NCBI GenBank assembly: GCA_003505155.1
Contig: DNYJ01000030.1
Location: forward strand, 39,374-51,035
Origin: Candidatus Uhrbacteria bacterium
Lineage (GTDB): Bacteria; Patescibacteriota; Patescibacteriia; UBA9934; UBA10169
Direction of reading: 5' to 3'
DNA length: 11,662 nt
Part shown: positions 6,177 through 11,645 of the stretch, one piece after another
Position numbering within the stretch: the stretch's first letter is position 1
Layout of the letters: the number at the start of each line of letters is the position of its first letter
The notes under the pieces: model-generated
The model's database searches: none
Seen by the model: the letters and a program-made list of their open reading frames with translations, nothing else
Told to the model about the DNA's origin: nothing
Position numbers and translations under genes: made by a program

Positions 6177-7151
6177 ATGGATTTGCTTAAGATTATCGCA
6201 ATTGTGGGTCCTACTGCAAGCGGGAAGAGCGTGTGCGGGGTTAAGATTGCACGAGCGTTCAATGGCGAGGTGATTTGCGTGGACTCGCGGACGGTGTACA
6301 AAGGGATGGATATCGGAACAGCGAAGGTTAGAAACTCCGAACCCAAGCACTGGGGCGTTGATCTTGCAAGCCCCGACGAGGAGTACACGGTGGCCATGTT
6401 TCAGGAATATGCGCAGAAGAAAATTGAGGAGATTGCAAAGCGAGGAAAATTGCCGGTGCTTGTAGGCGGGACGGGGCTTTGGATGGATGCGGTTGTTGAT
6501 AATCTCTCGTTTCCCAACGTGCCGCCGGACGATCGCATTCGATCTGAACTTGAGGCGCGCGAGGTGGATGATCTCGCGCGGGAGTATCTAAAGCGTGATC
6601 CGGAAGGTGCCGATTTCGTTGACATAAAAAACAAGCGCCGGTTAATCCGAGCTCTTGAAGTGTGTCGTGTGACAGGAAAGACTTTCTCGGAGCTTCGTCA
6701 GAAAGGCCATGCGCTCTACGATGCGCTTTGGATCGGCATGTCCGGCAAAGCCGGATCCGGCTCTGCCGGAGACGTTTCGCGCGAGGAGCTCGACAAGAGG
6801 ATTGATAACCGGGTCGATGAGATGATCGCAGACGGTCTCGTCGAAGAAGTTCGTCGGCTCAAAGATCTGTACGGTTGCGATATTCCCTCAATGTCGGGCA
6901 TCGGGTATCGAGAGCTCTGTACCTTTTTCGATAAAATTAGTAACGACGTTACTGAATCTTCAATAATTACAGGGGTTTATAGTAACGTCGTTACTGGTAT
7001 GGGAATGTGTGAGGTGATTGAGATGATCAAAACAAACACCCGCCGCTTTGCTCGTCGTCAGAGACGCTGGTTCAAGCGGCGGGAGGAAATCGTGTGGGTG
7101 AAAGATTGTGGAGAGGCGATGGCGGCGGTTCGGTTATTTTTGTCGTCGTGA
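6177..7151 (+). CDS. miaA: tRNA dimethylallyltransferase with two in-frame insertions
   Basis: MiaA adds a dimethylallyl group to N6 of adenosine 37 in tRNAs that read UNN codons. The P-loop is GPTASGKS (residues 11-18), followed by VDSRTVYKGMDIGTAK (Asp36), LVGGTGLWMDAVVD, NKRRLIRALEVCRVTGK, SREELDKRIDNRVDEMI, SGIGYREL and TRRFARRQRRWFKR, in the family order. The length is 324 residues. Two segments are absent from relatives: residues 189-198, encoded by a 30-bp palindrome, and residues 255-273, encoded by a 57-bp nested-palindrome element. Without them the protein would be 295 residues and the local spacing normal. Both lie away from the P-loop, so the enzyme is probably active. The ATG at 6177 fits MDLLKIIAIVGPT and the -10 box; the ATG at 6162 is less likely. 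The 3' end overlaps convergent gatB by 18 bp. Confidence 0.95.
   Translation: MDLLKIIAIVGPTASGKSVCGVKIARAFNGEVICVDSRTVYKGMDIGTAKVRNSEPKHWGVDLASPDEEYTVAMFQEYAQKKIEEIAKRGKLPVLVGGTGLWMDAVVDNLSFPNVPPDDRIRSELEAREVDDLAREYLKRDPEGADFVDIKNKRRLIRALEVCRVTGKTFSELRQKGHALYDALWIGMSGKAGSGSAGDVSREELDKRIDNRVDEMIADGLVEEVRRLKDLYGCDIPSMSGIGYRELCTFFDKISNDVTESSIITGVYSNVVTGMGMCEVIEMIKTNTRRFARRQRRWFKRREEIVWVKDCGEAMAAVRLFLSS
6741..6770. repeat. 30-bp near-perfect palindrome inserted in frame in miaA
   Basis: Two tandem 15-nt units of the form TCCGGC-nnn-GCCGGA (centres AAA and TCT) together make a 30-bp palindrome in which 14 of 15 base pairs match. The exception is A6748 against C6763. The segment starts exactly on a codon boundary of miaA and spans 10 codons (SGKAGSGSAG). 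Removing it joins LWIGM to DVSREELDKRI, which is the ordinary MiaA sequence pattern. Confidence 0.8.
6939..6995. repeat. Nested-palindrome element, copy A (inside miaA)
   Basis: The left arm AGTAACGACGTTACT (6939-6953) and right arm AGTAACGTCGTTACT (6981-6995) are exact reverse complements. Each is also a perfect palindrome around a single central base (A on the left, T on the right). The 27-nt loop contains TCAATaaTTAcAGGGGTT, which matches the loop of the element at 11567-11627 at 15 of 18 positions. The element is 57 nt, begins on a miaA codon boundary and adds 19 residues (255-273). Without it, the stretch from GYREL to TRR is 21 residues; from memory it is about 20 in E. coli MiaA. Confidence 0.8.
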
Positions 7152-8699
7152 TTCAATCTCTACGGAAATGAGATTTTGCACGAGTCCTGGGTCGGCTCTC
7201 CCCTCGGTCTCTTTCATCACGATACCCATCAGGAACTTGAGGATCTTCTCTTCGCCCGCGAGGTACCTCTTCACTTCGTCTGGATGTGCGTCGAGCGTCT
7301 TGCCGACAAGGCTGGCGAGCTGTGCCTCGTCTTTCATCTTTCCGAACCCGCGCTCTTCCATGACGTGATTCGGATCCGCTCCCGTCTCTGTCATCACCTC
7401 GAGCATTTTAAGCGCATTCGCACTCGTGACGCCGCCTTCCATGAGGATAAGCATGAGCTCGGCGAAATTTTCTGCAGAAATTTTTCGCTCTCCGACACAT
7501 TCTTTGCGCGCAGAGAGAACTCCGACCCACTTGTTGAGGAGCCATGTGCCCACAAGACGCGCCATCTGCGACGTCTTGGCCTCGACTTCTTCCTCGGAGA
7601 GATCCGGACGTCGAGCCTCAAGCCATGCGTGAAGCTCGGAGAACAGATCTTCCGTGTAGCCGGCCAATTCCGGATCCTCGACGACCATCCTCACGTCTTC
7701 TTCGGAGAGCTTGTATTCTTCTTTGAACCGCAGGCGCTTTTGTGCGGGAAGCTCCGGGAGCGCGCGTTTTGCCTCCTCCGACATCTGTGTCAGATCGAGT
7801 CTTGGCAAATCTGGGTCGGGGAAGTACCGGTAGTCTGCGGAATCTTCCTTGACGCGCTGGAGAACCGTGACGCCTTTTGCATCGTCCCATCCGCGCGTGG
7901 TCGTCTCCAAAGGCGGCGTGTGAGATTCCCAAAGCTTCTTCTGACGGTCAATCTCATGCCTCAAAGCGCGCTCCACCATCCGGAAGGAGTTGAGGTTTTT
8001 AATCTCCGTCTTTGGATTGAACAGCTCGCCCTCGATCGTGCCGTCGTCGTTCAGCCGGCGGAGGGAAATATTGGCATCGCATCGCAAGTGCCCCTTCTCC
8101 ATATCTGCGTCCGACACGCCGAGCGTGCGTGCGATGAGGCGAACTTCTTGGAGGTACGCCTTCGCTTCTTCGCTCGTTCGCAGATCGGGTTTGGAGACAA
8201 GTTCGATTAAGGGTACGCCCGCGCGGTTGTAATCCACGAGCGTCTTCGGCGCCGGAGCTTGCCCGTCCGTAGCCTCTGGCGAAGGCGGGTGGATATTCTT
8301 TGCGGCGTCTTCTTCGAGGTGGAGGCGTTCGATGCCGATGCGAATGACATTGCGTTCGCCCTGCGCGTTCGGCGTCTCGATCACGATCTCGCCTCCCGAA
8401 CCGACTGGCAAATCAAATTGTGAGATCTGGTAGCCCTTGGGAAGATCTGGGTAGAAGTAGTTTTTTCGATCGAACTTCGAGTGCGTGTTGATGGTGCATC
8501 CAAGAGCCGTGGCCATGCGAACGGCCATTTCGATCGCACGCTTGTTGGGTACGGGGAGCGTTCCCGGATGGCCGAGGGAGACAGGAGAAATGTGACGATT
8601 CGGCGCATCTGTTTCCGCGCTTCCTTCGGGAGCGAACATCTTGGACGCAGTTTTCAGCTGAATGTGGACTTCGAGTCCGATGACGGGTTCGTATCTCAT
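7134..8699 (-). CDS. gatB: Aspartyl/glutamyl-tRNA(Asn/Gln) amidotransferase subunit B
   Basis: GatB is the kinase and tRNA-binding subunit of GatCAB, which converts Glu-tRNA-Gln and Asp-tRNA-Asn to the amidated forms. MRYEPVIGLEVHIQL starts the protein. FDRKNYFYPDLPKGYQISQ, DYNRAGVPLIELVSKPDL and NSFRMVERALRHE are family signatures. A C-terminal YqeY-like tail domain follows (about residues 430-521). The length is 521 residues. The CxC and CxxC zinc cysteines found in many GatB proteins are missing (KMFAPEG, ISPVSLG). Extra residues at about 136-148 (PPSPEATDGQAPAP) come from a repeat-like segment. The ATG at 8699 overlaps the stop of the upstream membrane-protein gene in ATGA, so translation is probably coupled. 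A longer in-frame extension to 8825 is rejected because it crosses that gene. No gatA or gatC is in the window. The 3' end overlaps miaA by 18 bp. Confidence 0.96.
   Translation of the reverse strand: MRYEPVIGLEVHIQLKTASKMFAPEGSAETDAPNRHISPVSLGHPGTLPVPNKRAIEMAVRMATALGCTINTHSKFDRKNYFYPDLPKGYQISQFDLPVGSGGEIVIETPNAQGERNVIRIGIERLHLEEDAAKNIHPPSPEATDGQAPAPKTLVDYNRAGVPLIELVSKPDLRTSEEAKAYLQEVRLIARTLGVSDADMEKGHLRCDANISLRRLNDDGTIEGELFNPKTEIKNLNSFRMVERALRHEIDRQKKLWESHTPPLETTTRGWDDAKGVTVLQRVKEDSADYRYFPDPDLPRLDLTQMSEEAKRALPELPAQKRLRFKEEYKLSEEDVRMVVEDPELAGYTEDLFSELHAWLEARRPDLSEEEVEAKTSQMARLVGTWLLNKWVGVLSARKECVGERKISAENFAELMLILMEGGVTSANALKMLEVMTETGADPNHVMEERGFGKMKDEAQLASLVGKTLDAHPDEVKRYLAGEEKILKFLMGIVMKETEGRADPGLVQNLISVEIESRRQK
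8257..8293. repeat. REP-like imperfect palindrome in frame within gatB
   Basis: The plus strand reads GCTTGCCCG, then TCCGTAGCC, TCT, GGCGAAGG and CGGGTGGA. It can fold as CCCG/CGGG outside and CC..GCC/GGC..GG inside around the TCT loop, with internal mismatches. From memory, GTAGCC-n-GGCGAAGG and the flanking GCTTGCCCG occur in intergenic repeats of CPR genomes. Here the segment encodes an additional Pro/Ala-rich stretch in GatB between the DAAKNIH and LVDYNRAG blocks, where relatives have a short linker. Confidence 0.5.
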
Positions 8700-9433
8700 A
8701 CAAGCTGTTCTTTTGCAGAAATCCCTTTGCGCGAATCGTGAAGATCCAGATAGACGAGCGTCGAGTAAATGACGAAGAGCGGAAGCGCGAGCATGTCGAG
8801 AATGCTCGCAATCACTTCTTGCCACAGCGTCGGTTGGGCGATCAGCGCGGCTTCAGGAGATACCGTGAAGAGCGTTGTTGCGATGAGGATTGCCACAATG
8901 AAGACATAGCCCAAAAGGAGGATGACGGGTCCGGCCACCAAGCGCCAAGCTACTGGCCAAAAGCGGCCGTGCACCAACGTTTGCGAAGCGGCGAGCGCCT
9001 GCCAGCCTCGCTTTTTGTGAAGGACGACTTCCATCTGGGAAAAACCGTACCAAACGGAGAAGATGAGGCCGGGGATGAGAAGGAGGAGCAAGCCTCCGAG
9101 AATGATGAGAGTGTTTAAGACGGCCACAACGATGACGGGTGGAACAAGGCGCCAAGCTTTGCCTCCGAGGACGTCGAGCTTGATCTCTTTTTTGCGAATG
9201 GCGGCAAACGTCACCACGATCATGGCATTCGTCGCCCAGACGATGAGGAGGATTTGCAAGAGGTACAGAATCGTCTGGACAGCCGTCTCTATTCCGGACG
9301 GGATGGGAGTCATCTCGACGACGATCAGGAAAATATACGGAACAAGAATCCATGCGCTGTATCCCAAAAGAAGAGACACGTTTTCTTTGTACAGCCTCCA
9401 AGTCAATTGCAGAAGCGCTAGAACAGAAGGCAT
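8696..9433 (-). CDS. Polytopic membrane protein, paralogue of the upstream gene
   Basis: This 245-residue protein has roughly six hydrophobic segments (about residues 22-40, 52-76, 98-128, 167-187 and 205-230, the third probably two helices). Its core pattern, LLLIPGLIFSVWYGF followed by ALAASQTLVHGRFWPVAWRL (about residues 117-164), resembles the loose group of membrane proteins annotated as DUF975, YciC or GPDP-phosphodiesterase membrane domain. There are no catalytic motifs, and the role is unknown. It shares LVHGxFW and flanking features with its neighbour at 9438-10313, which suggests an old tandem duplication. The start is 4 bases after the upstream stop (TAA-AATT-ATG) without a Shine-Dalgarno sequence, and the end overlaps gatB in ATGA. 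It is therefore co-transcribed with both. Confidence 0.8.
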   Translation of the reverse strand: MPSVLALLQLTWRLYKENVSLLLGYSAWILVPYIFLIVVEMTPIPSGIETAVQTILYLLQILLIVWATNAMIVVTFAAIRKKEIKLDVLGGKAWRLVPPVIVVAVLNTLIILGGLLLLLIPGLIFSVWYGFSQMEVVLHKKRGWQALAASQTLVHGRFWPVAWRLVAGPVILLLGYVFIVAILIATTLFTVSPEAALIAQPTLWQEVIASILDMLALPLFVIYSTLVYLDLHDSRKGISAKEQLV

Positions 9434-9437
9434 AATT

Positions 9438-10313
9438 TTAACGGGTCATGTCTTTGTAGATCAAATAATCAGTAATGAGAATGATGGGGTTGATGAGGAC
9501 GGTTTGAATCAAGACGAGGACGCCGGTGACGATCGTCGTCAAACGCACTTGGAGATCAATGTTGAGTCCGGCGGCGCCCGAAATGACCATACTCGCGATT
9601 GTGTTGACGATAAACAGTCCAAAGGCAAAGACGATGAAGAACAGCGCTTTTGGAAGAACGAGGCGAACGAGGATCTCCCAAAAGTTTCCATGAACCAATC
9701 GGTAGCTTGCCTTAAGGGCGGTGCGTCCGCGGTGTCCGTCCACGAGGAGCGTGTATGTTGAAAAGAAGAAACGGACGCCCCAAAGGATCGCCATGACGGC
9801 GGAAAGCACGATGCCGATGATAAGGAGGAGTGCGCCGATCATGGCCACCAAGGTTCCCATGCCGGAGAGACCTCTTCCCACGAGAGTGAAGAAGATGCCG
9901 GGGAGGAGGAAGAGCATGGTCGCCAGGATGACGAGGCTGAAGAGAACGCTCACGAGAAGGAACGGCCAAAAGAATTTTCTCCCGTCCTTCATCACAGTCT
10001 TAAGCGACTTTTGAGAGCCGGAGACGATCGTGTCAATCAAGCGAACGAGCGTCGCGGTGATCCAGATGCCCAACAGCGGAGCGACGAGGAAATTGTTAAG
10101 GATGAGGAGGATTGTGCCGAATGTCTCCGCCGCGCCGTAGGGACGTGCACTTAAGACGACGGTGGCGGAGGGGTAAAGGGCAAGGGCGACGATGTTCAAC
10201 ACGGCGACCGCGAGAAGCCAGCCGGAGACGCTCATGAATTCTCCAAAATGTTGTTTGTAGATGTGCCAGCTTTTGTCGATGATTTCACCGACGGAAATGG
10301 TTGGTTTTGCCAT
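9438..10313 (-). CDS. Polytopic membrane protein, first of a tandem pair
   Basis: This 291-residue protein starts with an amphipathic segment (SVGEIIDKSWHIYKQHFGEF) typical of the YciC/DUF975-like group. About six hydrophobic stretches follow, near residues 30-52, 66-95, 115-142, 152-190, 219-247 and 258-285. The shared core is ALKASYRLVHGNFWEILVRL (about residues 200-219), which matches the downstream paralogue. No enzymatic motif is seen. A role in membrane organisation or lipid handling is only a guess. I chose the ATG at 10313 because the extension to 10364 would overlap tmk and reads as low-complexity sequence. The gap to tmk is 37 bp and holds a C-rich tract rather than a ribosome binding site. 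Confidence 0.8.
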   Translation of the reverse strand: MAKPTISVGEIIDKSWHIYKQHFGEFMSVSGWLLAVAVLNIVALALYPSATVVLSARPYGAAETFGTILLILNNFLVAPLLGIWITATLVRLIDTIVSGSQKSLKTVMKDGRKFFWPFLLVSVLFSLVILATMLFLLPGIFFTLVGRGLSGMGTLVAMIGALLLIIGIVLSAVMAILWGVRFFFSTYTLLVDGHRGRTALKASYRLVHGNFWEILVRLVLPKALFFIVFAFGLFIVNTIASMVISGAAGLNIDLQVRLTTIVTGVLVLIQTVLINPIILITDYLIYKDMTR

Positions 10314-10350
10314 AGGAGTGGAGTTAGGGAGTAGGGGGTATGGGAAATGG
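10314..10350 (-). other. C-rich, G-poor leader between tmk and the membrane-protein gene
   Basis: On the coding strand this 37-base gap is nearly all C and T, with runs CCC, CCCCC and CCC and no AGGAGG-like site or -10 box. The plus strand has GGG-AGTA-GGGGG-TAT-GGG. It may be an unstructured leader or a spacer of decayed low-complexity DNA. Confidence 0.35.
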
Positions 10351-11067
10351 TTAGAGAAGAGCATGAGCTAAGAACGTGCGGGTTTTTTGTTGAGTTTCTT
10401 CCGTGGTCGTGTGCGTGGTGTCGATGAGCTCGATTGCGGTGCCGCGGCTCTCGAACATCTTTCTGAACCACTCCGATCGGTAGCGTTCGTCTACCTGTGC
10501 GATGAAGGCGTGTTTCTCGAACACGGCATCGTCCTTCTTCTCGCGCGCTTCAAGTCGGCGCAAGCTTTCGTCCGGATCAACGAGATATACCGCCATCGCG
10601 TCAATCTTCGTCTCAAGCGCAAGCCGTTGCCCCGGAAGCGCCATAAGCTCGTCAAGCGGAATCGGATCGGGCTTGGTGATGGGCTGATACACCAGGGAGG
10701 AGGCCACCGAACGGTCAGAGAAAACGGTGAGACCCATCTCAAGCGCAGGGCGAATGACGCGGCGATAGAGGATCAAGCGGTCAAGCGCCCAAGCTTCTCC
10801 CATTTCCCGTCCGCTGTACGTTCTCTCGGATTGTTTTACCATCTCCTCGCGAATCGCCTTGCCGATCCATGCAGGGGAAGGCTCTTGGGAGAGGAGGGCA
10901 TCATAGCCCTTGAGCTCCTCAGGTGCGGGTAGACGAGACTCCTGCTCGGCGAACAGGATGAGATCGAAGAGCTTTTTCTTTTCTCGCGCCGCCCAGGCTC
11001 TTACCTCGGCTAAGAAAAAACTTTTGCCGGCCCCCTCGTTTCCTTCCGCGACAATGAATTTGGACAT
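10351..11067 (-). CDS. tmk: Thymidylate kinase-like protein (divergent dTMP kinase)
   Basis: The likely reaction is phosphorylation of dTMP to dTDP. The P-loop is GNEGAGKS (residues 9-16), in the family's EGxxGAGKS position but followed by FF instead of TT or TQ. EPSPAWIGKAIREEM (from residue 62) corresponds to the REPGGTxxGExIR block, and ALDRLILYRRVIRPAL to the ADR block. FSDRSVASSLVYQ (Asp118-Arg119) matches the DRY-x-SS-x-AYQ motif. LVDPDESLRRLEAREKKDD covers the LID region. The length is 238 residues, somewhat above the usual 205-215. The neighbouring dut makes dUMP, the precursor of dTMP, which supports the call. A broader deoxynucleoside or deoxynucleotide kinase specificity remains possible. 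I chose the ATG at 11067 because it places the P-loop at residue 9. The ATG at 11100 sits inside a -10 box. Confidence 0.85.
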   Translation of the reverse strand: MSKFIVAEGNEGAGKSFFLAEVRAWAAREKKKLFDLILFAEQESRLPAPEELKGYDALLSQEPSPAWIGKAIREEMVKQSERTYSGREMGEAWALDRLILYRRVIRPALEMGLTVFSDRSVASSLVYQPITKPDPIPLDELMALPGQRLALETKIDAMAVYLVDPDESLRRLEAREKKDDAVFEKHAFIAQVDERYRSEWFRKMFESRGTAIELIDTTHTTTEETQQKTRTFLAHALL

Positions 11068-11098
11068 AGGGGATAGGCGGTAGTCTACTACTCCCTGC

Positions 11099-11104
11099 AT
11101 TATA
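11099..11104 (-). promoter_or_regulatory. Possible internal -10 box for tmk
   Basis: TATAAT on the minus strand lies 2 bases beyond the dut stop and 31 bases before the tmk ATG. There is no TG extension and only a poor -35 match (TTCGGC at 17-bp spacing). It could give tmk and the genes behind it their own transcript with a leader of about 25 nt. Confidence 0.4.
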
Positions 11105-11106
11105 CC

Positions 11107-11544
11107 TCATGATCCCGTTGTGCCGAAACCGCCGCGGTTGGTGGCTTCGAGTTCGGCGACTTCTTCGAATATGGCTTTCGCGATGGGGACGATGAGACCT
11201 TGCATCACACGTTCGCCCTTCAAGACGGTATAAGGCTCGGAACCGATATTGTAGAGGTAGGCGTAGAGCTGGTCGTTCGGTCCGCAGTAATCTTGATCAA
11301 TCACGCCGACGCCGTTCCCAAGCTGGAGGCCTTTTTTGGCGTTGCTCGATCGAGGGAAGAGGAGGAGCGTATGGCCGTCCGGAACGCAGACGACAAGGCC
11401 GGTTGCAAAGGCTCGACGTTCTCCTGGTGCGAGCGTCCCGTCCTCGATGACCGCAACGTCAAATGCGCACGCGCCTTGTGTTTTGTATTCCGGCATGGGA
11501 ACGTCGGGAGAGAGGCGTTTGAATCGGACAGGGAGGTTGGGCAT
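11107..11544 (-). CDS. dut: dUTP diphosphatase (trimeric dUTPase)
   Basis: Dut hydrolyses dUTP to dUMP and diphosphate. This keeps uracil out of DNA and supplies the dTMP precursor. All five trimeric-family motifs are in order: I ACAFDV (residues 25-30), II PRSSNAKKGL (64-73), III NGVGVIDQDYCG (77-88, with the catalytic Asp83 and Tyr86), IV GERVMQGLIVP (110-120) and V RGGFGTTG (137-144). The length of 145 residues is typical. Motif III continues PNDQL instead of the usual EIxV, a modest deviation. I chose the ATG at 11544 because it sits 9 bases after an extended -10 box and gives MPNLPVRFKRL. The extension to 11574 would include the promoter. It is the first visible gene of the minus-strand train dut, tmk, two membrane genes, gatB. 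Confidence 0.96.
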   Translation of the reverse strand: MPNLPVRFKRLSPDVPMPEYKTQGACAFDVAVIEDGTLAPGERRAFATGLVVCVPDGHTLLLFPRSSNAKKGLQLGNGVGVIDQDYCGPNDQLYAYLYNIGSEPYTVLKGERVMQGLIVPIAKAIFEEVAELEATNRGGFGTTGS

Positions 11545-11553
11545 AACGGGAAG

Positions 11554-11562
11554 ATTATACCA
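11554..11562 (-). promoter_or_regulatory. Extended -10 promoter element of dut
   Basis: The minus strand reads TGGTATAAT, a full match to TGnTATAAT. It ends 9 bases before the dut ATG, so the transcript would begin about 2-3 bases ahead of the start codon. At 17-bp spacing the -35 position reads AGCACC, which is no match. That position lies inside the nearer arm of the inverted repeat at 11567-11627. Confidence 0.7.
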
Positions 11563-11566
11563 GATT

Positions 11567-11627
11567 TCCACCACCAGGTGCTGGATAAATCAATGTTTAT
11601 AGGGGTTCTCCAGCACCTGGTGGTGGA
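11567..11627. repeat. Nested-palindrome element, copy B (upstream of dut)
   Basis: The left arm TCCACCACCAGGTGCTGGA (11567-11585) and right arm TCCAGCACCTGGTGGTGGA (11609-11627) are exact reverse complements over 19 nt. Each arm is itself a palindrome around its central base (A left, T right) with a single C/C or G/G mismatch. The 23-nt loop carries TCAATgtTTAtAGGGGTT, sharing 15 of 18 positions with the loop at 6939-6995 although the arms are unrelated. No T-run follows on either strand, so it is not a standard terminator. Its edge is 4 bases from the dut extended -10 box. Confidence 0.8.
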
Positions 11628-11645
11628 GAAGCTCTGAAAGAAGGG

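Noticed and set aside
6155..6397. N-terminal extension of the 424-residue hypothetical protein to an ATG at 6397
   Set aside because: It would run antisense across the first 220 bases of miaA and past the miaA promoter. The added sequence is not similar in character to the rest of the protein.
7176..8210. A 344-residue open frame antisense to gatB
   Set aside because: The frame is open only because of gatB codon use. The translation has no recognisable domain, and gatB is certain.
8700..8825. N-terminal extension of GatB
   Set aside because: GatB proteins begin at the YEPVIGLEVH block. The extension overlaps the end of the membrane-protein gene in another frame.
10387..10932. A 181-residue open frame antisense to tmk
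   Set aside because: It is a shadow of the tmk reading frame without a start signal or family pattern.
11567..11627. Reading the inverted repeat upstream of dut as an intrinsic terminator
   Set aside because: Neither strand has a T-run after the stem, and the loop is conserved with the copy in miaA, which a terminator would not explain.
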